From positions 1 through 52,245 of the forward strand of contig CAZQHK010000031.1 of NCBI GenBank assembly GCA_964593455.1: a stretch of 52,245 bases of DNA, given 5' to 3'. A program made the position numbers and the translations under genes. Each line of letters begins with the position of its first letter. The stretch's first letter is position 1. Source of the stretch: CAZQHK01 sp964593455. Lineage in GTDB: Bacteria; Muiribacteriota; CAYSPT01. Positions 1 to 8,994 of this stretch are shown piece by piece. A model generated the notes under the pieces. It saw only the letters and a list, made by a program, of their open reading frames with translations, was not told the DNA's origin and did not search any database.

Positions 1-112
1 TTTTGATTTCGGGGAGCATTGTGAGGTAGAATTCAAAGGAATCGCCTGATTTAGGAATCAATAAAACTGCAGTGTCTGAAATGCTCAGCTCCCCAAACGG
101 GACTCGAACTAC

Positions 113-130
113 CATTGTTTGAAAACAATG
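113..130. other. Perfect inverted repeat in leading intergenic region
   Basis: Eight-base arms (CATTGTTT and AAACAATG) flank a two-base centre. The first 243 bases hold no convincing gene, and this is the only clear structure in them. It could be an operator or a short hairpin. No U-tract follows on either strand, so it is not a standard terminator. Confidence 0.35.
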
Positions 131-243
131 TGACCATAATACAGTTTTTTGCATCTAATCCTGATGAAGCCTGATTGAAGACTCGGCGACCTTATGTATC
201 TGCCGATGTTCCGGATCGGGTTCTCTAATGGAAAAGGTGATAA

Positions 244-1128
244 ATGATGAAACGGTTCACTGTAGCAGCGGTAATTTCTCTGTTGTGGATGCTTGTGATC
301 GGGAGTCAACTGGCCAGCGCGTTCTCGTTGTATGAGGAACTGGAAGCTGATTCCGGCCTGAGAGAACTGGAAGGATTATGCCACGATATCGCCATAGTGA
401 ATCTCCTCAACGTGCTGTATCTCTCGCCGCAGCAACTTGATGATCTAATCGGTATTCACCAGCGAAGAAATTCCATGGTAGGGCAGGCCAAGTCCCGGTT
501 GGCCAGAGAGCTTCCGTCCTCGATCGACGTATTTTCCGCCTTGCGGCACGTGATTTTGAGGGGACGGACTCCGGAAGAGAATCTGGCCGAAAAGGTTTTT
601 CGCCGTGAAGAAATCATAGATAAAATAATAGACGGACCGGGTCAGGAATATGGAGCTCTGGCAGAGGAAACAGAGCGCATTCTGAACGATAGTCAGAAAG
701 TGGTGGTTTCCTATTACACTCCCTGCCTTATACCTCCCCGAAGTTCTATCAACCCTTTGCGTGTCGGCCAGGCGGGTGGAGGTGCAGCCAGGGAGTATAT
801 GAAGGATATACGATCCATGACTACCGATGAGTACCGGAGCGACCGAGATGACCTGGTTGAAGAGGTCTTCTGGGACCTGGAGAATTTAATTAAAGCTCGG
901 TCCGGGACCGATCCCGACCAGGTCCGCACAAAAATTGGCCGGTACCTGGACTGGATCCGTAATCTGCCGGATGTGGAGTTCGAGCTTTACGATCGGGAAC
1001 CGGCAGAAGAGATACTCGGCAAAGTGCCGGATGAGCCGCTGGAAGAAACGTTGCGTGAAAAAGTGCATGAGTTTCTCCTGCACCCACGGGCCGTACCCTT
1101 CCTGAAGAAACTTCAAGCTCCCCGGTAA
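244..1128 (+). CDS. Secreted helical protein of unknown function
   Basis: I do not recognise the family. The first 26 residues form a typical Sec signal peptide (basic start, hydrophobic core, cleavage near ASA-F), so the 294-residue product is probably periplasmic. The mature part is charged and mostly helical, with few cysteines and no enzyme motif that I can name. Two adjacent ATGs exist at 244 and 247. The AAGGTGA sequence just upstream is better spaced for the second, so the true start may be 247. The gene stands alone and ends 17 bp from the end of the convergent operon. No obvious promoter or terminator was seen. Confidence 0.75.
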   Translation: MMKRFTVAAVISLLWMLVIGSQLASAFSLYEELEADSGLRELEGLCHDIAIVNLLNVLYLSPQQLDDLIGIHQRRNSMVGQAKSRLARELPSSIDVFSALRHVILRGRTPEENLAEKVFRREEIIDKIIDGPGQEYGALAEETERILNDSQKVVVSYYTPCLIPPRSSINPLRVGQAGGGAAREYMKDIRSMTTDEYRSDRDDLVEEVFWDLENLIKARSGTDPDQVRTKIGRYLDWIRNLPDVEFELYDREPAEEILGKVPDEPLEETLREKVHEFLLHPRAVPFLKKLQAPR

Positions 1129-1145
1129 GCATCAAGACCAGAAAG

Positions 1146-2117
1146 TTACCGGTACTCGACTATCATGAATCGTTCTTCATCCGTCTCCACTCTGAGCAAA
1201 CGGCCATCACCGGTCACGGCAAAAAAACGGTTTAGGGGAAAGACAGAAAACTCCGGCACCCTGATCTTTTTAACAAGTTTGCCGCCGGTGTTGACTATCA
1301 GGACATACATTGCTTCGGCTTTTTTCCAGCCGGCACCGTACATCACCCCGAGCGACACGAACACGTAGAGATTGTTTTCCGCGTCTACTCCGATTGGATA
1401 GGTGTCAAGGACTGTTTTGGGTAAAGTGAGTTTGCCTACATGTTTGATATCTGAAATATCGGGAGATAGCCGTTTCACCGCCAGTGTTTTGGTTTCCTCC
1501 CTGGCGTCCAGCATTACCAATGATCCGTCGGGATAGGTCACGGAGCATGAGTTGAAAGGTAAGGCTTTGTCTTTCTGACCATCGGGTTTTAATCTGAAAA
1601 CTTTCATGGCTTTGCGGTCTGCCGCGTAGATGGCTCCCCGAGCGTCGATATCCACTTTGATCAGAAAATCGAAATAGCTGGACCCGTCATCTTTTAATCC
1701 GAAAGTCGATGTCAGTTTACCTGCCGGTGAAAACTTCCAGATGATGTTTTCCGTCTGGTTGGCGACAAAGATACCACCCTCCGGGGATACGGCCAGGTCA
1801 ACGCAGAGTACCGGTGTGCCATCAGCGGTGAAGGGAGGATATTCGATAACCTGTTTCAGTATTCCATCGAGAGAAAACACTTTTACACTGTAGTGGGCCG
1901 CGTCCAGAACATAGATATTGTTCAGGGCATCCATCGCGAACGAGGTCGGACCCATGTAACCGCCGGTTTTCTCCCCGGGCGGGAAGAGTCCCAGCTCGCG
2001 GGCACCAGACCCGAAGTGCAAAGTAAGAACTTCACTTTTTTCAATAGCGCCAGCGGAATTGAACGCCAAACACATTAGAATCAGTCCCATCACAAGAATA
2101 CCACTATGTCTCGTCAT
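1146..2117 (-). CDS. Secreted NHL/6-bladed beta-propeller repeat protein
   Basis: This is the last gene of the minus-strand operon. A signal peptide (MTRHSGILVMGLIL then a hydrophobic core ending near NSAGA) precedes about 300 residues of propeller-like repeats. Typical strands include 'FAMDALNNIYVLDAA', 'VSPEGGIFVANQTEN' and 'DARGAIYAADR', the pattern of NHL or SMP-30-like blades. I chose the ATG at 2117 because GGGGAAGGTGG lies 8 bases upstream and the signal peptide begins there. An earlier in-frame ATG (2159) would add 14 residues. Such propellers are usually binding scaffolds, and no catalytic motif is visible. It may work with the PQQ-type propeller two genes upstream. The substrate is unknown. 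Confidence 0.75.
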   Translation of the reverse strand: MTRHSGILVMGLILMCLAFNSAGAIEKSEVLTLHFGSGARELGLFPPGEKTGGYMGPTSFAMDALNNIYVLDAAHYSVKVFSLDGILKQVIEYPPFTADGTPVLCVDLAVSPEGGIFVANQTENIIWKFSPAGKLTSTFGLKDDGSSYFDFLIKVDIDARGAIYAADRKAMKVFRLKPDGQKDKALPFNSCSVTYPDGSLVMLDAREETKTLAVKRLSPDISDIKHVGKLTLPKTVLDTYPIGVDAENNLYVFVSLGVMYGAGWKKAEAMYVLIVNTGGKLVKKIRVPEFSVFPLNRFFAVTGDGRLLRVETDEERFMIVEYR

Positions 2118-2196
2118 TGCGAAATCCACCTTCCCCTTCATCCGGTCCGACTCCAGCACACAGAAAAATTGCTAGACCAAAGACTTCTTTCCAGCT

Positions 2197-3384
2197 TCAA
2201 GGAATAACGCCATAGCCCAGGTACTGGCCACAGTATTTGTTTAATTGTGACAGGGGAATCTCTTTGACCGTGGAGCCTGGGTTGATGATTAATGGATCGC
2301 CGGAAGCAGTGGTCCTACCGGAATAGATAGCTACATGTCCCCACGGGCTGCCTTTCGGTGCCCAGAATAAAGGCGCGCCGGCGGGAATAGGCATGCCGGT
2401 GCGGATCTTGCCACTATTTTTGAACCTCTTATATGATTCATAAGCGGATGGTGCTCCCAGATTCGGAACGGCCCGGCCATAAGCGCTGCTTACAAAGCCG
2501 AGACACCAGCCCGACCAGGCTTTTGGGTCTTGGGCTGTGCTCTTACCGTTACTGGGATTGATAGCTGTGCCGGTCGCCGGGTTCATTTGACGGTAAGCCC
2601 AATCTATAGCCGACTTGGCTTGAGGAGTGGGAGCGTCTATGCGGCCGGGGATCTGCGGTTTTTGTGGTTTTTGCTGGCCGCTGCCGAGGGTGATGTAACG
2701 ACCGCAGACCCAGGCCGTTCTCCCCTGGTATTCGATCTTGTACCAGCCGTCTTTCTTACCAACGATAGTGACTGCCGCACCGTGGGGCAGGGCACTGATC
2801 TTGGTGTTACCGATACCGGGCCCGGTCCGTACGTTGAGACCAATAGTGGCGTTGACCGTGCCATGTCCCGAGAAAGGTTTTTCCGGTTTAGGATGTTTCT
2901 TCGCGAACTCCTGTGAGTTGAGTATGGCTTTTTCAACCTGGTCGATGTCCCATCCTTCTTTATCAATTTTCTTGTAGTAGTGATCCCAACCACCCTGGTC
3001 AGGCATTCTTTTGAGATGTTCCCGGTACAGTTCCGCAATCTCAAACCTGAGGCGGGCTTCCTTTTTCATCTTCTGAAGATTCTCTGAATATTTTCCGTAT
3101 GTATCCATGAAATGTTCGATGAGGTACAGCGGGGGGAACAGTAGATGGCGCCACGATATCTTCGTCGACGGTTTTGAGAGATATTCGTTCATGAAGTCCC
3201 GCAGCGACGCTTTTCCGACCTGATTCGCCACCAGATCGGCGGTAATGGACTCCTTTGGTTTCTGCTTGTCCTTGATGGTGTCTATGATGGTTCCAGCCCG
3301 CAGAGGAGCAAAGTTGGAGTAAAACACCAGTAAAAAGAGGGTAACAACGATTCCAATCTTTGTGCCCGGATTCATTTTTCGCAT
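2197..3384 (-). CDS. Secreted DUF4214/SH3b/CHAP-like amidase-type protein
   Basis: About 395 residues with an N-terminal signal/anchor. The domains in order are: a DUF4214-like segment near residues 110-160 ('LYREHLKRMPDQGGWDHYY'); a bacterial SH3 domain near 175-235 ('LNVRTGPGIGNTKISALPHG', 'GRTAWVCGRYI'); and a C-terminal CHAP/NlpC-P60-like cysteine-peptidase fold. The candidate catalytic Cys is near residue 294 (SGWCLGFV) and the His near 350 (PWGHVAIYSG). Such proteins bind and cut peptidoglycan peptides or amides, so a cell-wall or envelope role is likely. The ATG at 3384 has AAGGTGAG at good spacing; the upstream GTG at 3393 lies inside that Shine-Dalgarno and is rejected. Confidence 0.8.
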   Translation of the reverse strand: MRKMNPGTKIGIVVTLFLLVFYSNFAPLRAGTIIDTIKDKQKPKESITADLVANQVGKASLRDFMNEYLSKPSTKISWRHLLFPPLYLIEHFMDTYGKYSENLQKMKKEARLRFEIAELYREHLKRMPDQGGWDHYYKKIDKEGWDIDQVEKAILNSQEFAKKHPKPEKPFSGHGTVNATIGLNVRTGPGIGNTKISALPHGAAVTIVGKKDGWYKIEYQGRTAWVCGRYITLGSGQQKPQKPQIPGRIDAPTPQAKSAIDWAYRQMNPATGTAINPSNGKSTAQDPKAWSGWCLGFVSSAYGRAVPNLGAPSAYESYKRFKNSGKIRTGMPIPAGAPLFWAPKGSPWGHVAIYSGRTTASGDPLIINPGSTVKEIPLSQLNKYCGQYLGYGVIP

Positions 3385-3406
3385 CGATCTCACCTTCCCC
3401 TTAGGC

Positions 3407-3438
3407 TTTCACTTTTATTCTTTGCAGGAAAAGTGAAA
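3407..3438 (-). promoter_or_regulatory. Intercistronic hairpin
   Basis: A perfect 10-bp stem (TTTCACTTTT / AAAAGTGAAA) with a 12-base loop lies between the propeller lipoprotein gene and the CHAP gene, the only wide gap between the first six genes of this operon. There is no U-tract, so it looks more like an RNA-processing or stabilising hairpin than a terminator. This is an inference from structure only. Confidence 0.45.
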
Positions 3439-3470
3439 ATGTTTCAACAATTCTATTATTATTCGATGAA

Positions 3471-4865
3471 TTATTTCAACCCGGAAGATTTGTAGCAGCG
3501 GAAGACTCCGCCCATGTCTCCGTAGAGCAAGTATACGGTACCGTCTGTTTCCACCGCTTGCGGTGACGACCAGGTGGCTACCGCCCGTTTCTCGTATTTC
3601 CACCTCAGCGGCGAAGTCTTGAAGACCTGGATCGGTTTCATGGTTTTTAAATCTACCCAATAGAGTTTCTCGTCCATGGACGCGGTCAGGAGGGTCACTC
3701 TTTCTCCGGCCGAGAGAAAGAGCGGTGCGGAGTTGATGTATTTCCCGGTCTTGATTGTTCCTTTCGGCGTTCCGTCAGGCAGTCCGAACAGGTGTACGAA
3801 CCGATCTTCAGAGGGGACGGCCATCAACCGGCCAGGCGGGTAGACAGCCATAGAACCCTTGATAAACAGGCCGGTTTTTTTAGTCCACCGCACGTCGCCG
3901 GTAACGGGATCGAGCACCCAGGCGGTGCCGAAGGCGTCACCAACCAGCAAAAACCAGGTGTCGTTCACCCTGGTCAAAACAGGTGTGCCACCGTTTCGGC
4001 CGGCCAGGACTCGTTTCCAGTAGTACTTTCCGGACATGAGATCGACGGCGAACAGTGTGCCGGGTGTGGTGGCGCCAATAACAATGGGGCCGTCTTTGTG
4101 AGGCAGCACCAGCACTCCGCTAAGGGGAGTGTCGGCGATAGTGGTTTTCTTGATCAATTTACCGCTTAGAGAATCGAACAGATATAACGATCCGTCCCGG
4201 TAGTTTCTCACCGCTTTACGGTCTGCATTGTACAACGGAACCAGCAGATATTCTCGTCCGTCCTGGAAAAACAATGTCAGGTCTCCGGCCACCGATGCGT
4301 AGCTGGTGTAGCTCCAAGGCATGGTTTCATATTTCCAAATGACGGACCCGTCTGTCGGTGAGAGGCAATAAACACTCCTGTCTCCCGAGACTACATACAC
4401 CCGGCGCTTGTCACGGCTGACAACAGGGGTGGCTGAAACCGGGCCGGAAGTGCTCTTGACCCATACTCGTTCTCCCGTTTCCAGGCGCAGTCCGTACACA
4501 TTACGGTCATACGCGCCCACCACCACTATTCCGTCTTGCTCACCGGGAATGAAGACGGCGTTTCGAGTGAAGACGCTGACTCCTTCGATGTACTCGAATA
4601 CCAGATCCTGAAGCTTGAACGACCAGGCTTCATCAAAGCTCTTCGGCAAGTGTGATACTTCCCGCCAGCTGCGGTGCAGTGAATCCCCCTGGAAACACGG
4701 CCAGGTTCCGGATTTCGCCGGTGATTTCGACAAGGTTTCCAAGGGCGTGAAAGCTTCAAGCGGTATCGGCCGGTAACTGGCGCTGCCGGTGGTGCATCCG
4801 GCCAAGACCGGGAGTATTGTTACCAGCACCACCAGGAGGTTTAGACATCGTCCGCACCGAGTCAA
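3471..4865 (-). CDS. PQQ-type beta-propeller lipoprotein (BamB-like fold)
   Basis: A 464-residue protein with a lipoprotein signal (VLAGC, lipidated Cys24). Repeated blades follow, such as 'VVGAYDRNVYGLRLETGERVW', 'VVSGDRSVYCLSPTDGSVIW', 'LFAVDLMSGKYYWKR' and 'AWVLDPVTGDVRWTK'. These are the tryptophan-ended PQQ-like repeats of BamB and quinoprotein propellers. I see no PQQ-binding catalytic residues, so a structural or binding role at the membrane is more likely. The TTG start overlaps the upstream stop (TTGA) and has AAAGGAG 8 bases upstream, so it is well supported. It is probably translationally coupled to the Fe-S protein gene. It is not necessarily BamB itself, since no outer-membrane assembly genes are nearby. 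Confidence 0.8.
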   Translation of the reverse strand: MTRCGRCLNLLVVLVTILPVLAGCTTGSASYRPIPLEAFTPLETLSKSPAKSGTWPCFQGDSLHRSWREVSHLPKSFDEAWSFKLQDLVFEYIEGVSVFTRNAVFIPGEQDGIVVVGAYDRNVYGLRLETGERVWVKSTSGPVSATPVVSRDKRRVYVVSGDRSVYCLSPTDGSVIWKYETMPWSYTSYASVAGDLTLFFQDGREYLLVPLYNADRKAVRNYRDGSLYLFDSLSGKLIKKTTIADTPLSGVLVLPHKDGPIVIGATTPGTLFAVDLMSGKYYWKRVLAGRNGGTPVLTRVNDTWFLLVGDAFGTAWVLDPVTGDVRWTKKTGLFIKGSMAVYPPGRLMAVPSEDRFVHLFGLPDGTPKGTIKTGKYINSAPLFLSAGERVTLLTASMDEKLYWVDLKTMKPIQVFKTSPLRWKYEKRAVATWSSPQAVETDGTVYLLYGDMGGVFRCYKSSGLK

Positions 4866-5845
4866 CTGGTGTCTCCTTTCCCGGGAAACACGATCCGGAA
4901 GCTGTTCATACCTTGTTCACACCGCCCGCACAGGAAGCACGATTCAGGTTCCAGGCGCCCGCGGGAGAGAGCTCCGTACACACATTTCCCCTGGGGTTTG
5001 ACGTCCGGTGGAAAATATCGTTGCACGAGCGCCGCGCGCGAAACGATGGACAGGAGGCCTCCCAGAGGGCAGGCGAAGCGGCACCAGGAGATGGAAAAAA
5101 CAATGGTGGCTAAAGAAACTCCCACCAGCGATACCAGGGATGAGTAGTCGGCTTCGTTGCCGTAGGCCATACACCATGGATTGGTGGCGTAGATACCGAC
5201 GAATGTAATCGGGAAATACATGGACATGGAAAAATACCGTACCCAATGGTAGCTGGGGGCTTTTTCCCGGCGCGGTACCAGGAAGAAAAGAAAAAACAGA
5301 AGAAAAATCGACCAGATAGCCGCCACCAACTCGGCGAACTGCTGGGTTTCCGGCTTAAACTCGAAGGTAAACCAGATACCGGCTACCGTAGCGATAGAGA
5401 GAAACAACATGGCTCCACGTTTGCCGAACCGCCGCCGTTTCCAGAGCCGGTCGGCCTTACCGAGAAGTTCCAGGAGAAAACCCAGGGGACATATCCAGCC
5501 GCAAAAAATTCTGCCTCCTAAGAAGGCGGTGGTGATTACGATAGAAGGGATAATCAGGTTTCTGAACGCTTCTTGCTGGTCGGCTCCCAGGGCTTGGATG
5601 CCGAATACCCATTCTCGGATGGCACAGATGCAGAGGTGGAAATATAGTACGAAGAAGAAAAGTGAGATGATCTGGACCGCCCGTCTGACCGGATAAAATA
5701 TCTTACCCTTGAGCCGGTACGCAAGGAGCAGGGAAACGGCTCCGAGAACCAGCAAAATACCGACACAGAGCGCGTCTACGGCCATGCCTTCGATGGGGAT
5801 GAGGATCCGTCCCAGGAGTTTGAACTGTTTCAGAGTGAAGTTCAT
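4862..5845 (-). CDS. NapH/NosR-like polytopic Fe-S membrane protein
   Basis: A 327-residue membrane protein with about seven hydrophobic segments. Two CxxxCP motifs (Cys115/Cys119 in 'CGWICPLG' and Cys255/Cys259 in 'CRFACPLG') are characteristic of the NapH/NosR/RdxA group that passes electrons from the quinol pool across the membrane. A C-terminal 'CFLCGRC' adds a ferredoxin-like cluster site, although a full second 4Fe-4S motif is not evident. The ATG overlaps the stop of the ABC ATPase gene by 4 bp. Finding an electron-transfer protein between an ABC transporter and secreted propellers suggests a redox or cofactor-maturation job in the periplasm. That function is inferred. Confidence 0.8.
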   Translation of the reverse strand: MNFTLKQFKLLGRILIPIEGMAVDALCVGILLVLGAVSLLLAYRLKGKIFYPVRRAVQIISLFFFVLYFHLCICAIREWVFGIQALGADQQEAFRNLIIPSIVITTAFLGGRIFCGWICPLGFLLELLGKADRLWKRRRFGKRGAMLFLSIATVAGIWFTFEFKPETQQFAELVAAIWSIFLLFFLFFLVPRREKAPSYHWVRYFSMSMYFPITFVGIYATNPWCMAYGNEADYSSLVSLVGVSLATIVFSISWCRFACPLGGLLSIVSRAALVQRYFPPDVKPQGKCVYGALSRGRLEPESCFLCGRCEQGMNSFRIVFPGKGDTS

Positions 5846-6909
5846 AATGACGTATCCAGGAAGACAATCCGCGAGAGAGCGACCAGGCAGGTTACCGTGT
5901 CACCAAGACGGACCGTTTCGGATTCTTCTTTCGAGAGAGGAGCGGTCAGAGTCTGTTTACCCAGTTGCACCTCGGCCATTATCCGTCCGTCTCGTTCCAG
6001 CAGCAGACGCAGGCGCCCAGAGATCCTGACCGTATCAGTGTTTTTTAGTTCGCTTTTTGTCCCGCCAGGCTCTAGCGAAACGGCATCAGCAGGAATGTAC
6101 ACATACCCCGGACCATCCGGCCTACCTGGAGCCGGCAGTGTGAACGTCTCATCGCATCTCCTGGCGGCGAAGGTTCCGTTCTTTACGGTACCCGATAAGA
6201 TTGATTTCAAGCCCAGGAACCTGACTACTTCATAGGATTTCGGTGAAGATATGAGATCCTGGAAGCTTGACTGTTGAAGCAACCGGCCGTTCCACAGGAA
6301 CAGGATGCGGTCTGAGAGCACCGATGCCTCTTCCCGGTCATGGGTGACATGAAGAATGGTTATGTCGTGTTCCTGTTGAAGAATCTTGAAGACGGAGAAA
6401 AGCTCTTCCCGGCTCGAAAAGTCAAGAGAGGCAAAGGGTTCGTCCATCAGCAACAATGAGGGTTTGAGAATCAGGGCCCGGGCCAGTATTATCTTTTGTT
6501 GCTCGCCGCCGCTCAGGTTACGGGGAGAACTGCGCCGCATGAGATAGTATATGTCCAGAAGGTCGATTATCCATCTCATCCGCTCTCTTTTTTCCTCATC
6601 GGAAATAGATACATACTGCAGTCCGTAAGCGATATTTTTTTTGATAGATAAATGGGGAAACAGGTATCCTTTTTGATAAATGAGACCGATGTGCCTGGTC
6701 TCCGGCGGCCGTTTGGTCATGTCTCGTTCGTCCACGAAAACCTGTCCTGAGCTGTGAGGGGCAACGCCTGAAATCACTTCGAGAAGCTTGGTTTTTCCGG
6801 CTCCGCAAGGTCCTAAAAGCACGGTGTAATCGTTGGCCTCAGCTCTGAAAGAAATATCTTTCAGGGTAAACGAGCCGAAGGAAGCGGTGATGCCCCTAAC
6901 CTCAAGCAT
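5842..6909 (-). CDS. ABC transporter ATPase, molybdate/tungstate-like, with TOBE domain
   Basis: A 355-residue nucleotide-binding subunit. Walker A is GPCGAGKT (33-40), the signature LSGGEQ starts near 132, Walker B is LLLMDEP (152-158), and the switch His is at 190 (HVTHD). The C-terminal 120 residues resemble the regulatory TOBE region of ModC/WtpC-type ATPases ('YIPADAVSLEPGG'). It overlaps the permease gene by 8 bp and the Fe-S gene by 4 bp. Together with the permease this makes an importer for an oxyanion, a metal or an unknown solute. The molybdate/tungstate assignment rests on family resemblance only, because the substrate-binding protein is missing from the operon. Confidence 0.85.
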   Translation of the reverse strand: MLEVRGITASFGSFTLKDISFRAEANDYTVLLGPCGAGKTKLLEVISGVAPHSSGQVFVDERDMTKRPPETRHIGLIYQKGYLFPHLSIKKNIAYGLQYVSISDEEKRERMRWIIDLLDIYYLMRRSSPRNLSGGEQQKIILARALILKPSLLLMDEPFASLDFSSREELFSVFKILQQEHDITILHVTHDREEASVLSDRILFLWNGRLLQQSSFQDLISSPKSYEVVRFLGLKSILSGTVKNGTFAARRCDETFTLPAPGRPDGPGYVYIPADAVSLEPGGTKSELKNTDTVRISGRLRLLLERDGRIMAEVQLGKQTLTAPLSKEESETVRLGDTVTCLVALSRIVFLDTSL

Positions 6910-8131
6910 TGGTTTTCACCTCCCGGGCGGTAAGCCTGAAAATAGGCCGGTACCGTGTCCAGCGCAGGAGGACGAACAACCACACGCAGAAGATCAGGAA
7001 TAAAATCGAAAACGGCTGTGTTTCCTTCAGACCGTACTGGATAAACAACTCGTAGGTATACACCGACAGGGTCCTGGGGTAGGGAGCGATGATCATGATG
7101 CTGCCGAATTCGCTCACAGCCCGGGCCCAACTCAGGATAGCCCCGTCGAAGACCGCGCCCAGGGCCAGGGGCAGGGTCACCCGGAAAAAGGTGCTGGACG
7201 GTGTCGCGCCCAGTACACGGCTCACATTTTCCATTTCCACCGGTATCGTTTCGAAAGCGTTCATAACGTTTCTGACCAGGAAAGGAAAGCTTACGAAGAC
7301 CTGGCAGAAAATGATACCAAGCATGGTTCCGGAAACTCCCAACCCGTATTTTTCCAGAAAGATTCCCAGCGGAGCCTTGGGTCCGGCGAGTACCAGCGCG
7401 GCGATGCCGACCACCGACTGCGGTACTAGAATAGGGATGTCGATAAGACTGTCTATCATCTTGCGGCCCGGGAACTTGAACCGCACCATGGCGTAGGAGA
7501 GGGGAACGCCGAACAGGATGACGATAATAGTGGCCACGGTAGATGAGAGAACCGTATTGGAGAGGGATTCTTTGAATTCGGTCTCGCCGAGAGTTAGGAA
7601 CAGTGTTTGGGGTGTGCTCTGGAGTGTGAGAAACAGCAGGGGAAGGAGCAGTACGAATAGCATAACCAACCCGATGACCAGCAGTGAGGTCATAAACGGC
7701 GGGCTCAACTCCCACCGGGCTTTCATGAAGATGAAAGACAGAAATGAGGTAAAAGCGAAAACCGGCAGCCAGTAGTACGGGGTAAGGATCAGTGAGAATA
7801 ACAGCAAAAAGAGCATTACCCGGCCCAACCGCAAATGGAACGTCGCAGAGTACATCAACACGAAAAGCGGATAAAGAAGCGGTTCATGGGCGACCGCTTC
7901 AAGTAGTATCAGGATAATCAGGTAACCGGCGGGAAAGACCGTTTTTTCGAAGAGTGTGTACCGTTTCCAGCAGAGGGTTCCGGTGATCAAAAAGACAGCG
8001 TGGACGGTGCACAGGAAAACTACCAGTCCGACGGACCGGTTCCCGAAAAACATGACCGTGCCGATCACCGCCGCCACGATGGCCACCGCCGTTTTTACGT
8101 ACAATGATGAGTTTTTCCCTCTATCACTCAT
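6902..8131 (-). CDS. ABC permease, ModB/WtpB-like, with long N-terminal membrane extension
   Basis: A 409-residue membrane protein. The C-terminal 250 residues form a binding-protein-dependent permease domain. Its EAA-type loop is 'ENVSRVLGATPSSTFFRVTL', and it carries the family hallmarks 'DIPILVPQSVVG' and 'SWARAVSEFGSIMII', as in molybdate/tungstate permeases. The first 150 residues add about five further hydrophobic helices that normal ModB (about 230 residues) lacks. The gene sits between the secreted helical protein and the ATPase with ATGA-type overlaps. What the extra helices do is unknown; they might replace a lost partner or dock the neighbouring secreted proteins. Confidence 0.85.
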   Translation of the reverse strand: MSDRGKNSSLYVKTAVAIVAAVIGTVMFFGNRSVGLVVFLCTVHAVFLITGTLCWKRYTLFEKTVFPAGYLIILILLEAVAHEPLLYPLFVLMYSATFHLRLGRVMLFLLLFSLILTPYYWLPVFAFTSFLSFIFMKARWELSPPFMTSLLVIGLVMLFVLLLPLLFLTLQSTPQTLFLTLGETEFKESLSNTVLSSTVATIIVILFGVPLSYAMVRFKFPGRKMIDSLIDIPILVPQSVVGIAALVLAGPKAPLGIFLEKYGLGVSGTMLGIIFCQVFVSFPFLVRNVMNAFETIPVEMENVSRVLGATPSSTFFRVTLPLALGAVFDGAILSWARAVSEFGSIMIIAPYPRTLSVYTYELFIQYGLKETQPFSILFLIFCVWLFVLLRWTRYRPIFRLTAREVKTNA

Positions 8132-8949
8132 AGATCACGTTTGATAATTTCCCATCGTATGTCCGCCGGTGCTCCCTTGTCTTCGAACCACCGGAGATTG
8201 AGTATCAGGTTCTCCAGGATGCTGATCCGTTTAATGACGCCGGGGAGCCTGTCTTTTAACTCCGAGCGTGGTTGATCCAGGAAAGAGGCCAGTTCCTGGC
8301 CTATCTCCATAGTGTTCTTCGCAATAGCTCTCTCCCGGCTGTCCTTGGGAATGATGCTGGCTGCTATCTCGTCAATCTTTCCGATGAGCATGGTAACGGT
8401 AGTCAAAATCTCTTCTTCGGGGGAATCTTTTAATTTCAGTAGTTGGGAATGAATAATTCTCGGGTCACGTTTTCCTCTTTTTTGATAGATATTCATGAAG
8501 ATGTCTTCCATGGCCCAGACGGTGTCGTGGAATTTTTCTTTTTCGCCGGCTTTCACTCTTCGTTCCAGCGTGGAAAACAATGTTTCCAGCCAGTTCCAGT
8601 GCTCCTTCCACCGGGGCTTGTCGTAAAAGAAGGACGGAGGGGTGTCTTCATTATAGTTCTCTTGAACCTGTGCCCATTCGTCCAGCGCCGGTTGTATGTC
8701 CTCCAGGCTGAGATCGACGTCCTCTCCTTTGCTGATCGGAACGGCTTTCAGCCTCAAGACCCGGTCGATAGTGCGGATTGAGGTGGTAAACTGCGGGTCG
8801 AGTTTTTGAAACGCGAGCAGCACGCTGAGTTCGACAGAACAGGCAGTCGCCGGTTCCGGAAGCATGGTGCCCAATATCAACAGTAATCCTGAAACGAACA
8901 GTGCGAGACCCGCCAGCGACGCTTGATGTTTTCGATGAAGCTGTATCAT
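8128..8949 (-). CDS. Secreted helical protein, first gene of the ABC/Fe-S operon
   Basis: A 273-residue protein with an N-terminal signal sequence (hydrophobic stretch from about residue 14 to 34, then 'PEPATACS'; the Cys could be a lipid site, but the lipobox is poor). The rest is predicted helical and charged, with no motif I recognise. It does not look like the alpha/beta fold of a solute-binding protein, although its position is where one might be expected. The ATG has GAGGAGG 10 bases upstream. It overlaps the permease gene by 4 bp, so it belongs to the operon. Confidence 0.7.
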   Translation of the reverse strand: MIQLHRKHQASLAGLALFVSGLLLILGTMLPEPATACSVELSVLLAFQKLDPQFTTSIRTIDRVLRLKAVPISKGEDVDLSLEDIQPALDEWAQVQENYNEDTPPSFFYDKPRWKEHWNWLETLFSTLERRVKAGEKEKFHDTVWAMEDIFMNIYQKRGKRDPRIIHSQLLKLKDSPEEEILTTVTMLIGKIDEIAASIIPKDSRERAIAKNTMEIGQELASFLDQPRSELKDRLPGVIKRISILENLILNLRWFEDKGAPADIRWEIIKRDL

Positions 8950-8994
8950 TACAATGAGTCCTCCTCGTCAGATAGTTCAGGTACAAAATACCAG

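Noticed and set aside
88..130. tRNA 3'-end-like sequence on the minus strand (TTCGAGT with flanking GC-rich bases)
   Set aside because: The supposed T-stem does not pair and no acceptor, D or anticodon arms could be found.
6861..7715. Second minus-strand frame over the permease gene
   Set aside because: It is a Pro/Arg-rich frame with no membrane helices, while the other frame is a clear permease.
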